Positions 14,137 to 25,871 of a stretch of 64,000 nucleotides of DNA are shown one piece after another. This stretch comes from Bradysia coprophila. Taxonomy: Eukaryota; Arthropoda; Insecta; Diptera; Sciaridae. The notes under the pieces were generated by a model. That model saw nothing but the letters and a program-made list of their open reading frames with translations, did not search any database and was not told the origin of the DNA. Location: positions 9,859,028-9,923,027 of the forward strand of contig NW_023504022.1 of the NCBI RefSeq assembly GCF_014529535.1, written 5' to 3'. Each line of letters begins with the position of its first letter. Within the stretch, counting starts at the first letter, position 1. A program made the position numbers and the translations under genes.

Positions 14137-16400
14137 ATAGGAAAGACATCAAAATCAATGTTTCGATCGGAGAGAAAATTGACTACGTCTGGTAGTCAGT
14201 TGAAAAGCGCCATTTCTCATCTGGCCATGGCGACAGTGGTACTTGATACAATACTCTAAGAATACTATACCCATTTGCTCACGAACAAGTCTAGCGAATC
14301 ATAGTCGAAATGAAACTAGACTTGCTAACTGTATATTCAACATTGTTCTCAATCTCCATTTTCCACATCCAAGATGCTAGTTTCTGATGTGTTAAATATA
14401 GCAATCAGCTTTAGAAGCTGGTACGTACGGACGCTTGACTCTCATGTTTTTCAAACAAGATTGACCAAGAACAATAAGCTTTACAGCGTTGCTACATCTG
14501 TTTAAACCTTCATATATACCACTTCAATCAGTTCAGTATTCACGTTACATATCGAGAAAATAGGACAGTCATTTTATCGCTGATTTAGCAAGAAAATTTT
14601 CGTGACTTTAAACAGTAGTTGGCTGAGCTCAAAAATAGGTATAGAAAAACCGATTGGATTGTGTATGCTACTAGAACGTGTAAGCCAAGTCCTCAGTCAT
14701 TATTATACACATCAAGTTTACTAAATACGCTTCCATCGATACATTTTGTTTTGAAAATCAATATTGATGTCAAAATATGTATTGTGATAAGCGCAGCTTC
14801 AGGTGTATGCACGTACTATTTATCGGTGAACTTTCCATACAACAACGTATAGTTTTTGATAAGAGTCGAATCGTATATAATGCAAAGTCAATAAAATGGA
14901 AAAATATTGTTGATATTACATCAAAAAACACCTATGTGTGTTCCATAAAGTGAACAGTTTTTTTTTTGGTTGGTTCGAATTAGTTTTTGATGTTTTTACC
15001 AGACTGATAACAGAGTTTGAGTTTGACCTGAATAATGTTCCTTTTATCTGTGCTTTTACAAACAATTGCCGATAACGTACACTTATATATTTCAGACATT
15101 TTCGTAGAAAAAGGTAGAAGAAGAGATTTAACGACAAACAAAAATCACAAATCCTTACACTGAAGATTACACACATTAGTCATGACAAAATTGTATCCAT
15201 AATAAGTAGGTCGTAGCAAGTGCAAAATTTGAATATTTTGATTAATTTATTGGAAATATTTTGCGGCTGAAGATATATTCTCTACCTCTACCCACTGAAA
15301 CTCGTTGCAATAGAAACCTCAATTTAATGTTTCGGTTCGGTCGATACAAATCGTCAAAATTAACAAACATAAAATGTTCATAAAATTGTTGCAAAATTGT
15401 GCTAATAAAGCAATCAATAAGTCATTTGAACTGCAGCCCACATTCGGGCGCGGTAATGAAGTGGAATAGAAGACAATCCAGATGAAACGGACAACTTTTA
15501 TCTGTTGTAATTGAGCGATGTAGTTAACGACTGAAAGCAACGCTGAAATTATCTAGTTTATGCTAAATAATCGTGAAACTAAGTAACTTTGGAAAAAAGG
15601 GGATTTTTGGCCAGGGCCGTGCTGGCTACCAAAAGGTGCTCCTGTGAAATTTAGGAGAAGGCGCTTACAGTGACGAAAGACGACAATATAGCAGATTCAG
15701 TCGCCTCATATGGCCAGTTCGGGCCTGTTTTGGCTAGACATTCTTTCAATCGAAATTTCACTATGAATCCAGCGCATTTTTCGCTAAATAACAGAAAACA
15801 TGATTTACATTTTTGGAATCATTTGGTGGAAAATGTTGTGAAGTCATTTAAGAATGTCTTAGCCAAACATAAGTCACTAAGTCTTACGATTTTTTAACGA
15901 TTTCTTCAGGTGATGAAAGTTTCAAGAAATAACTGGGTCCTGGATATAGGGAAAATTACAGAAATTCTTGAGATTCTCGAAATCCTTGAAAAATCTCGAG
16001 ATTCTGGAAAATTCTCGAAAAAAAAAATAAAGCAAAAGTAAATGGAACCACTACGGATTTCTTCACTATACTATGCCTACAGTGTCGACAATTTTTTTCA
16101 AGTTGAAACTAGGCCCCACCTCTTGGGTGGGTCAGGTCCCTTGACTGGCTTTTTTTTCTATAATTCCAGCCTTAGTTTTCTAACCATTTTTAAATGAGGT
16201 GGTGTTTTTGAGATCACAAATTTAAAGTCACATGAAAAGGTGATGTCTCTTTTATTCAGAAAACAGCAGTCATCACATGCTTCATTTTACTCATATTTAT
16301 TTAATTTCCTGAAGAAACAAAAAGAGCTATGAGTTGAAGGTCCAGCGAGCGATGTCTTACTCCTAATATGAGTCTCCTATATAGTCTACTAAAAGCGCTG
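14137..16400. other. AT-rich non-coding stretch
   Basis: No gene recognised. TTCTTGAGATTCTCGAAATC-type motifs cluster at 15965-16025. GGGTGGGTCAGGTCCCTTGA near 16122-16141 is repeated in reverse near 52555-52575. Confidence 0.5.
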
Positions 16401-16670
16401 AACAGGTGGCGCATTTCTTGCCTACCTCTTTAAAAAAAAACTCATGTGAATTGCGGCCCTCGCTTCACTCTGGCAAAATTCACACTCGTGCAAACACTTT
16501 AGGATAGAGATGTGCGGGCCGACCTATTTTCAAAACCCAACCCAACCCGGCCCGCTCCAATTTTTGAGACCCGAGCCCGACCCGACCCGAGAATTTCTTA
16601 GCAAGACCCGGCCCGGCCCAACTCGGCCCGTATTTTTTAAATAAGCGAAAAAAACCTAAAATTGTTATAG

Positions 16671-16874
16671 TTATAGTTCAATATGTTTTTCGAGGTCTTG
16701 GTAGTGTAAGGCAACCAGATTTATAGTTGGATATTTGTCTCTACTCAAAATTTTCGAACTATCGTCAATAGGCTCGAGAAAAGCAACCAGACTCGCAACA
16801 AGGGCATCGCTCACGTGCTGGATCATGTACAATCGTTCGGTTTTAATCAATATCGCCTTAAGTGCCCACTCCAC
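16671..16874 (-). pseudogene. hAT transposase fragment, C-terminal side
   Basis: Minus-strand frame containing VASLVAFLEPIDDSSKILSR and DKYPTINLVALHYQDLEKHI, matching the 'L.pf...T..ls.dkyPTi..v.p....l..hl' stretch of hAT transposases. It stops shortly afterwards without the dimerisation region. It is separated from the upstream fragment by the nested MITE. Confidence 0.75.
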
Positions 16875-16983
16875 TCAACAAAAAGTACTCCGTGAGAGAG
16901 CAAACTGTCAAATAAACAAAGAAAAAATTGAAAAAATTCAATTTTGTCTCTCACACGGAGCACTTTTTTGGTAAGAGGAAACT
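16864..16983. repeat. Small MITE (CTCCGTGAGAGA family), copy 2, nested in a hAT relic
   Basis: CTCAACAAAAAGTACTCCGT ... TCTCACACGGAGCACTTTTT around the same AAAAATTGAAAAAATTCAAT centre as the copy at 14004-14136. It lies between two blocks of hAT transposase remnant, so it inserted after the hAT element did or sits in its internal deletion scar. Confidence 0.7.
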
Positions 16984-17077
16984 AAGACTTAACTTCGTCA
17001 GACTCTTTCTGATACGACTCTAAGACAAACAGCAAGCTATTGAAACGAGTTGGTACTTCTTGTTTAAGGGTTGTTGA

Positions 17078-17573
17078 CTACTTGGAGTTCAGATGTGACT
17101 TTTTGAAATATGTAACCACTTCCTTCACTCCTTCGATGGTAACGTCGATTTGTGGACAATCATGTTTTAGATTAAACAATCTTTTTGGATGGTATGGATT
17201 ACCAGTGTCAGCACGTTTTCCAGTGTCAGCACGTTTTTCAACTTTTTCTGGATCGAGTACGGGTTTTACGCTGAAGGTCCACTCTAATACCAAGTTGATG
17301 TTGTGACAGTGGCACGGTTCATGATTAAGGAATACACCCTTGATGCTCGCCTCTCCATCAGTCACGACATTTGATTGTGCCATGATGTTGTCGATTTGAC
17401 TTTCGTCGAAATATTGTTTCAAAATCTTCAAACAGTCTTCTCTGATATTTACTGTTTTTTGTTCGTGAAATGGCTCCATGCCAAGTAATTTTTTTTTGTA
17501 GAATCCAGTCCGAATCAATGAAATGGGCAGATAGTGCCAAACAGCTTTGTGAATGGTGCTTTTCAGTCCACAT
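17078..17573 (-). pseudogene. hAT transposase fragment, central part, frameshifted
   Basis: Two overlapping minus-strand frames give a broken hAT-like stretch: ALSAHFIDSDWILQKKITWH in one frame, continuing in another with LLGMEPFHEQKTVNI, NVVTDGEASIKGVF, CHCHNINLVLEWTF and EGVKEVVTYFKKS. The order 'aHfid.dW', 'vtD.a', 'C..H.lNLv' and 'v...v.yfk+S' is what is expected in the catalytic region of hAT transposases. The N-terminal zinc-finger region is absent. Family call is by motif recognition. Confidence 0.75.
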
Positions 17574-17824
17574 TTAACTCATTACATTACGGCTTTTTGT
17601 TCTCAAAAATATTCCAAACGCTTAAATGTAAGTGTAGCCTGAGCGTTCTGCTTTTTTTTTCTAAAAGTCCGAACATACTCGGGCCAACCCGAATCTTTGT
17701 TTTTGAAACCCGAACCCGCCCGAGCCCGACTAATTTTTGAAACCCGGACCCAAGCCCGGTCGGGCCGGGCCGGGCCGGGTCGGGTAGGTGAATTTCGGGC
17801 GGCCCGCACATCTCTACTTTAGGA

Positions 17825-18720
17825 ACGAAAAAATTTCTTTTAAGAACGCGATTTCACGCAAAAATTGTCGCATATAGTCCAATAAAGTCCAATGTTCGAA
17901 TTTAACCACATGAATTACGATACTGGTCGAAAACACTTAATATTTTCAAATCTGCGATTTTCGAAGCCTCTGAGAATTACACGAGTTATCGTGTTATCAA
18001 GCAAGCAAGATTGTTCTAGACTTCTAGATTGTTCGACCAGAAATCCAGATTCACTTACTCGTCGAACAATTTTTTTTTCTGGAAATCCGTTGCAAAAATG
18101 TCGCGGTAACAAGTTGTGTTTACAATTATACTCCAACCTCACTACTCCAATATTATCCATCTACGAACTTAAAATCGGGTAAAAATTACTTAAGTGATCA
18201 CGATAACAAGGAAAAGCGTCTGAGTATAATTTGGCGTATTTCCTGCCTACCTCTTGAAAAAATATAACTCGTGTGAATTACGGCCCTCGCTTCGCTCTGG
18301 CCACAAAGTTCACACTCGTTCAAACATTTTAGGAACGAAAAAATTCTTTTAAGAATACGGATTTCACGCAAAAATTGTCGTATATCCCAGATTACTAGTC
18401 CAATTAAATTCCAATGTTCGAGTTTAACCACATGAATTACGCTACTGGTCGAAATTGATTTTTGAAGCCTCTGAGAATTACTCGAGCTATCGGTTTCTCA
18501 AGCAAGCAAAAACTCTTTTGGGGAAGTACTTCTTAATTGTTAGACCAGAAATCCAGAAATTCACTACTCGTCAAATAAGAAATTTTTCTGGAAATCCGTT
18601 GCAAAAATGTCGTGGTAAACAAGTTATGTTTACAATTACTCCAAACTCACTACTCCAATATCATTATCTGTCAATTAAAACAAAAAATTTGAAAATCGGG
18701 TAAAAATTACTCAAGTTATC
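17825..18720. repeat. Two diverged direct copies of a ~450-500 bp unit
   Basis: Copy A starts near 16400 (TGCCTACCTCTT), is interrupted by the hAT relic, and resumes at 17825 to about 18230. Copy B runs from about 18231 to 18720. Shared landmarks: CCTACCTCTT, GGCCCTCGCTTC, AGGAACGAAAAAAT, TTTCACGCAAAAATTGTCG, TTTAACCACATGAATTACG and GGAAATCCGTTGCAAAAATG. Copies differ by scattered substitutions and small indels. No coding evidence. Confidence 0.75.
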
Positions 18721-19320
18721 GCGCGGTAACAAGAGAAAGCGTCTGTGTAGAATTTCTCCCATCTCGTTGTTCGAACATTATCCATCTGCAAACTCAGCCT
18801 CAAGATTTTCAATCTTTGTCGATTAAGACAAAATCTTTGAAAATCGGATAAGAATTATGGAAGTTGTCGCGGTAACAAGTAAAAAAATCTCTTGAGAATT
18901 ACTCCCATCTCATTACTCCAATATTGCCCATCTACGAACTTAACCTCATGATTTTCATTCTCTGTCGATTAAAACCAAAATTTTGCAAATCGGTAAAGAA
19001 TTACTCGAGCTATCGAGTCCACAAGGAAAAGCGTCTGTGTAGAATTTCTCCCATCTTGTTGTTCTAACATTCTCCATCTGCAAACTCAACCTCAAGAATT
19101 TCAATCTTCGTCGAATAACACAAAAAATTTGAAAATCTGATAAGAATTAGGGAAGTTATCGCGGTAACAAGGAATAAAATTCTCTTGAGAATTACTCCCA
19201 TCTCATTATCCCAATATTGCCCATCTACGAACTTAACCTCATGATTTTCATTCTCCGTCGATTAAAACCAAAATTTTGCAAATCGGTAAAGAATTACTCG
19301 AGTTATCGAGGGAACAAGTG
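18590..19320. repeat. ~146-bp tandem repeat arranged as ~291-bp dimers
   Basis: The landmark GGTAACAAG (or a variant) recurs at spacings of about 145-147 bp (18728, 18875, 19020, 19167, 19313). Alternate monomers are more alike: GCGTCTGTGTAGAATTTCTC occurs at about 18739 and 19029, and CCCATCTCATTA at about 18907 and 19197. This gives a two-monomer higher-order unit of about 291 bp. No open frame spans it. Confidence 0.8.
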
Positions 19321-22300
19321 TACGGACGTTTTCTGTATTTAACGTTTTTTGCCAATGTAGAACATTTTCAAAATATCATAGTGAACTTAGCGTTACGGAC
19401 ATTTAAGGGTATTTTCTTTCATAAGACCCTGACTTTCAGTCAAGGGAATAAAGAAACCCGATTAGAAACAAAGTAAAATAAAAACTTTTATGCAAGGTCT
19501 TCTAAAATAAACTCGTACACTCCAATCGCACCGACCTTATCAGCTCTATACTAAAATATATATATCAAAGCGAAAGAACTAATAATTTTACAATATCACA
19601 GCGCGCGGTTCCAACATAACATTTAATGTGTATAACACACAGTCGTCGGTCTAAAGTTGAAAATGAGGTGAATGTGGCGATATTGTATAGTTCCGTTACC
19701 CATATTCCATTTTTAGTACCTTCAATTCATAACATGAAATTTTACAAGTCCATAATCATATCATACCGCCATTATTACCCAATAAACTGTGAAGCGATAA
19801 CGCTACAAAATTGACACTGAACGGCAAAACGTAATCTTTAATTAAGATATTGAATTTTCCAATTTTTAATTTGATGCTCAACGTCGTTCATTTTATAGGG
19901 AAATACTGTTATCGAAAAGAGATCGCAGAAGAAAAAAAGTGATTTTGATTTTTAATAGTCGTTTACCTGAATAACACCATGCTGGCCATACGACTGGAGC
20001 TTCTGTGTCAATTTCCCTCATGGTTTTCTCGGCCATACAGAGAGCAAATCGGTTTTATTACAATATTTTGCAGTTGTAACAGAAAATTATTAATTTTTTT
20101 TTATATTTTTTATCTCACTTTTAAGTAATTGAATTTTTGTAATTGTGTCACATATGCATGGTTAGTCATAAAAATTTTGTTTTTTTATTTATTTTTATTT
20201 TATCAATTTTCCTTTTATATTGTTGGATAAAATATGAATTTATTTGTTTACGCTACAAAAACGGCATAACGCAAAATTTGTTCGCTGACAAAAAGTGTCG
20301 TTACGTGCACATTAAATGCAATGCACATTTTTTTTTTGTTCAACAAAATTTAGGCACGTAGTGAATATTCGTTCGCTATTTTAAAACGGACAGCGTACAA
20401 AATAAACTTATAGGTTGTTCTACAGCAGAACGATGAGTCCGACTGTTAAAGTAACTAATAAATGAAATGCACCATCCAGTATCACAGATCATAGGTTACA
20501 GTTCACGAATTGATTACGTAAGTTCACAAACGTTTTTCTCGCTTTCGAACAGTTTATTTATTCTGATATGCGCAATGCGTTTAATATTTTCATAAATTTT
20601 TTTTTATTATTTTTCGTTTTAAATATAACTCGGAAAAGTCACACAAGAATTTTAAACGGAAAAAATGTTTTTCGAACGAAAAAAAAAATTAATATTCCTT
20701 GACGGTGTATATACAGTTTGACAATCTAATATGTTGAGCATATATATTGAATGATAGATAATTCAAATATATTTTCTTTTCTACGCGAGAAGGTTACACA
20801 TTTGAAAGATCGTAAAAATTAGCACATGACTTTCGGCCAAAGTTGAAAATTCATCTTTCAACAATTCAAAATACACCGAACACCGAAAATTTCGTTTGAA
20901 ACGTTTTCAAAAAAAAAAAAAACAGCACAAAATCATAAAATAATAATTATTTTCGTTCACGACCTTTTGTTGGCACGTCGTTGATCTTATGTGTTCATTT
21001 TATATACATAAGTCATAAGTGTGAATCACAAAAACAAATATTGAACAGAACAGAGAAAAAAATGTATAATAATATCACATGTGTACGTAACAGCATGTAT
21101 TGTACATACGACCGAGTAAATTTTAGTATATTCTTTACACTACTTACTTACACTACATCAGAAAAGTGTTGCTTCTTTTTCTGTGTATACTAGTTTGTGT
21201 AGTGTATATACAATTCGTTTTCTACAGGCTGTATGGGTCTTATCACCGGATATCATTTACACACATGAATATAGTGTACCCTTCAATGAGGCAATAGCAT
21301 AAACTTCACTGATACAATTTCGTAAGATGTAACTTTCTTGAATTCACCGAAAAACCTCTCCCATATCAAACTTGAAGAATGCGAGTTTCGAAAATAGCAC
21401 TGACCACTTAAGGGTTAAAGAGGTCACACCATATTAAATATGAACGACGCACAAAAATTATCTTCGTTTCAAACATATACAACAACAAAAACAACAAAAA
21501 TGTTTATTAAATGAACCAAGTCATTTACGGTCAACTGCGGTTACACTTTTTCTCATATTATATTCCGATGGTCGACTCAAACGTATCAAACAACAACCGA
21601 AAAAAAAACCAAACTGTACATTAGGTCTATAATGTCAAAACATTTATTAAGATAAGTACAATCTATCTATTGAACGCAGCGAAATTTTAAGTACAAGACG
21701 CATATCCATTAAAGCTACTAAACAGACTAAATCAAACAATAAAATAATACTGGGGTCTACCTTGCCCACCTTCCTACATTGAAACCCACACAAACATAAT
21801 CGAAAATAACAACACACTGATGGCATTGCCGCGATATTATCGTTCACCTGTAAAATGATACTCTTTTCTTGTGCATATAGTCGATTCTCATTGAATGATG
21901 TGTACGGACACAGTCGGTTGCACACTTTCATGATTTTTACTAGTGTTGAATAAGTCACACAAACTCACTTACACATTCTTGTGTTGATCGAGTGCAATGC
22001 AAGTTTAGTTGAGGATCGCAATGAATGGGTTTCTTTGGATTGTCGTGTCCAAGATGGCAATTTTTGCCTGTAATTGTTCTAAAAGCTTCCTTTAATACAC
22101 ACTTGAGAAAAGTTCTGATTTTTCTTTTAAGTATTTGTCATTGGACTAAAGACTGAATTTAGAGATTCACAAACATATCTAACTCAAGGACAGATAAACA
22201 AAATAATTGTTGAGATGTGCGGTGTGAATTATCTTATTTTCTCTCTTAAATATGTCATGAGAAAATCGCGCTTTGTTGACGCCTGGACGACTGACATTGC

Positions 22301-23380
22301 TAGTCAGAAAAGTGCAGCACTTTCTCTCACATGGGGAGAAAATAGAACTTTTCTCACTTGAACTGTCACTTTGTTTATGTTTTCAAAAATGATATGGTGA
22401 ATTTATGTCTTTTGTTTAGTTGATAAAAGTGGTAAGTCACACCGCTCTCATAAAAAAGCTTTCTGTTCACCTCTGAGAAATAATAAATTCCGACTCGAGC
22501 AAATTGCTGCCCTCGCTTCGCTTTCTTATGAATTTCTTATTTTCTTCCCTCGGTAAACAAATAACTAATTCTAAGAAGAACAATTTAGTACCACAAATTT
22601 AGAGTTTCACAGTTCTCTATTAAGTGAATTTGATTCCAACACATATTTCGGTAATAGGTTGCTGCGTTGATTTCATAACAAAAATGCTTTGCGAGTCAAT
22701 TTTAAAATCTTGTTTCTGTACGACATTATACGTTCTGAGAGTTCTGACGATCACTGATCACTGTCACGAGCAGTTCAAACGGGTCAAGTTATTTTTATAG
22801 GTCAATATAACTGATACACTCGAGTCGATCGTCACTTTTCAGTTTTTTTTCTTCTTTTTGAAGTGGCAAGTATACTTATATAAAACAACTAGAACGCATT
22901 TCTCTACACAGAGTGTATGAAGAAAGTATAATTTGCTTGGTGTTATCGCTCATATACAAATTGATGTCAAAGGAATTTTGCTTTTGAATTTTCAGTTAAT
23001 ACAATGGGTTACAGAGTTTGAACACATCGGTATGTCTAAAAAATACTTTTTTGTAGAGTTTCCATAAAATAGAGGATTGTATCATGAGACGAGTCATTAA
23101 AAGGAACTGGAACATGCACATAAATTGATTGCAGAAAAGAAACGAACTGATCGCAAGAGAAAGAGGAATTGATCGAAAAGAAAAATGAATTTGATCTTAG
23201 GAGAAGTATGTGTTCCCAGGACCGTAGGAACTGCTGGTCAATCTTTCAATTTTGATCATTTTGTACAAGAAAAATTTGGTCTCCGACCAAATTTGCTTTT
23301 TCCTGCGATCAATTCTTGTTTTTCTGCGATCAATTATCAGTTTAAATACTTCGAATAAAAAAGTAAAACCAAAATGTTTG
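19321..23380. other. AT-rich non-coding stretch with a possible small exon
   Basis: No gene recognised. ACCCTGACTTTCAGTCAAGG near 19423-19443 recurs in reverse near 51235-51255, so it is a repeat end. A minus-strand segment around 19967-20035 reads MAEKTMREIDTEAPVVWPAW then CYS before a GTAAAC donor; it could be a coding exon of an unseen gene but has no partner exons here. A minus-strand 103-codon frame at 21647-21958 starts at GTG and has no known domain. Confidence 0.45.
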
Positions 23381-23745
23381 ACTATGTCATCTGTTATCGT
23401 TAACGACGACGAAAATAAGTGATGAGTTTAACCAATCTGTTCTTTATATCGAAATGTAAGCTACAACTAAATGAAATCATAGATTTTATGTCAATCTGCT
23501 GAAAATATTTAGATCAACTGTTACATACTTAATATGCTCGATAATTATCCTATTCCGGTAGCGTATGACTTTTATTATCAGGTCTATTACTTTCATCGAT
23601 CAAAGTATTTTTAATTGGTTGATTTCAAATTTTGTACTTCAATTTTTTTAAACATGCATTTTACAATATGAAGGACCATCTTACCCAGAATTTGTCATTA
23701 TTTTTGTTGTTGTTATCAATAACAGACGCCTAACAGGTTATACTT
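23381..23745. repeat. Inverted pair of the CATCTGTTATCG dispersed repeat
   Basis: Plus-oriented start GTCATCTGTTATCGTTAACG at 23387 and a minus-oriented, longer copy at about 23560-23735 ending ATCAATAACAGACGC. The minus copy aligns with 1896-2078 through GGTCTATTACTTTCATCGAT and TTTCAAATTTTGTACTTCAA. Together they form a loose inverted repeat. No coding evidence. Confidence 0.55.
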
Positions 23746-24300
23746 TTGAAATGTTTACAGTTTAAGCAATTTCGTTACTGCATCAGTATGACAGCATGAT
23801 TTTTCAATATTCTAAACTCTTCTCTTTTTCTATTCTACTGTCGCTTCGCGTTTTTAAGCAAGGTGTCGTCGTTTTGACATCATGGTGTCGAAAAGCCGAC
23901 ATATTGCAACGACATCTTGCTTAAAATAGAGAAGCAAATAGAAAAAGAGAAAAGTTTAAAATATGGAAAACTCAAACCATAATAATTTCCATAATGTTTT
24001 CAAAAAAATTTTGAATTTTAAATTTCTTGAAGGCAAAGATCTTCCGAAATTTGGAAAAACCATTTTCGAGGAGAAAAGCCCTATTGGATTTGGAACGATC
24101 TAATTCAAAGAAATAATTTGTCACAGAAGTATCAAAACTACGGAACTGCGACGGTTCAAAATGCCTCCTATTTTAGCAATTTAGGGGGCTTGACTTGAGG
24201 ATGATTTTGGAGATTCTTGTTTGGTTTCGGAAATGTTTTAAATAATGCTTCAAACATGGCGTTTGCAATTGTGAGAGAACTTCAAAATGTAATTACAATA

Positions 24301-25869
24301 TCACGGTGGGGTTGAACAAAACTTAAATAAAGTCGCGACACCACCTCTGATTTTTTTTTATATTTTTATTAAGGGACTCGAGTACTATAAGGAGCCACAT
24401 TCAGTTCGCAAAATTTTCCAGCCGTTTCGGAGAACCGGCACTCATGGCCGTGCGGGGCCGACGAGTCAATTTGAATACAGATTGTTATCGCAACCGATAG
24501 AGGGACTAATTCTAAGTTAATTCGTGTTGAAATGGCTTCCTTCGACCACTTGACCACGTAGCCACAGCCAGGTAAAGTCGAAATTTCGACATTTTTAAAT
24601 GGTGATATGTCCAAGATGAAGAGAGTTTGAAACTCTTCGAATGGCGGTATTGGTAGAGGATTCCATGCTCTATTGAACGCCAAGAATGGATTTTACAAAA
24701 TTTGTCTGAATTGTACACTATTTGAAAATGTTTATTTCCACCATCCTCGGCGAAACTTGGACTCATCTGTAATACACATGTTGGTACTGTCTGCAACAAA
24801 ACAATAATGCCTGATCAGCCTGCAGTCTAAGCTTTACAACGATACCACACTCGCCATACCAGCCTCACAACAAGTATCTGTTACGACATTTTGTTTGCAG
24901 CAAGGTCACTCTACGACGAAATTTCCAATTTATCATCTATCTTCAAGTGCCCGTCCTTTTAGAATGAGTGGAATTGTTATGCATTCTTCATAAATAAGTG
25001 GTTTAAGTTATTTTCAGCAATTCTTACATTAACTACGTGTATCTGGAGTCGGTTAAAGCTGATTTCCACATATTTTTGGGGTAAATTTCCTCTAACGGCT
25101 AGCGAAATCAGCTTTAACCGACTCCAGGTACACGTAATTTATGTAAGAATTGCTGCAAATAACTTATACCTCTTATTTATGAAGAATGCATAACAATTCC
25201 ACTCATTCTAAAGGAACGGGCACTTGAAGATAGATGATAAATTGGAAATTTCGTCGTAGAGTGACCTTGCTGCAAACAAAATGTTGTAACAGCCACTTGT
25301 TGTCAGGCTGGTATGGCGAGTGTGGTATCGTTGTAAAGCTTAGACTGCAGGCTGATCAGGCATTATTGTTTTGTTGCAGACAGGGTCAATATGTGTATTA
25401 CAGATGAGTCCAAGTTTCGCCGAGGATGGTGAAAATAAATTTTTTCAAATATTGTACAATTCAGACAAATTTTGTAAAATCCATTCTCGGCGTTCAATAG
25501 AGCATGGAATCCTCTACCAATATCGCCATTCAAAGAATTTCAAACTTTCTTCGTCTTGGACATATCAGCATTCAAAGATGTCGAATTTTCGACTTTAGCT
25601 GGCTGTAGCTACGTGGTCAAGTGGTCGAAGGAAGCCATTTCAACACGAATTAACTTAGAATTAGTCCCTCTATCGGTTGCGATAACAATCTGTATTCAAA
25701 TTGACTCGTCGGCCCCGCACGGCCATGAGTGCCGGTTCTCCGAAACGGCTGGAAAATTTTGCGAACTGAATGTGGCTCCTTATAGTACTCGAGTCCCTTA
25801 ATAAAAATATTAAAAAAAATCAGAGGTGGTGTCGCGACTTTATTTAAGTTTTGTTCAACCCCACCGTGA
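24301..25869. mobile_element. 1.57-kb near-perfect hairpin element, TA duplication
   Basis: Left end TCACGGTGGGGTTGAACAAA and right end its reverse complement, flanked by TA on both sides (24299-24300, 25870-25871), as for Tc1/mariner-type insertions. The arms are about 750 bp each and match along their whole length, including an 89-nt left stretch near 24369-24460 mirrored near 25710-25801. They meet at a loop of about 50 nt around 25055-25105, between copies of AAAGCTGATTTC / GAAATCAGCTTT. No transposase is recognised; the roughly 80-104 codon frames in each arm are mirror images of each other. Confidence 0.85.
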
Positions 25870-25871
25870 TA

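Larger units (their letters stand above)
16505..17816 (-). mobile_element. hAT-superfamily transposon relic with 8-bp TSD
   Basis: Termini TAGAGATGTGCGGGCCG and its reverse complement; an 8-bp duplication CTTTAGGA flanks it at 16497-16504 and 17817-17824. Both subterminal regions are unusually GC-rich, packed with GGCCCGACCCGA / CGGGCCGGGC motifs, unlike the AT-rich surroundings. Minus-strand transposase remnants lie inside (separate entries). At 1312 bp it is too short for an autonomous hAT element, so it is an internally deleted copy. A paralogous unoccupied site is visible near 18327-18334. Confidence 0.88.

Noticed and set aside
24369..25801. Mirror-image frames of 80-104 codons in both arms of the hairpin
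   Set aside because: They lack transposase motifs and appear twice only because the arms are inverted copies; the two versions differ without a pattern suggesting coding constraint.
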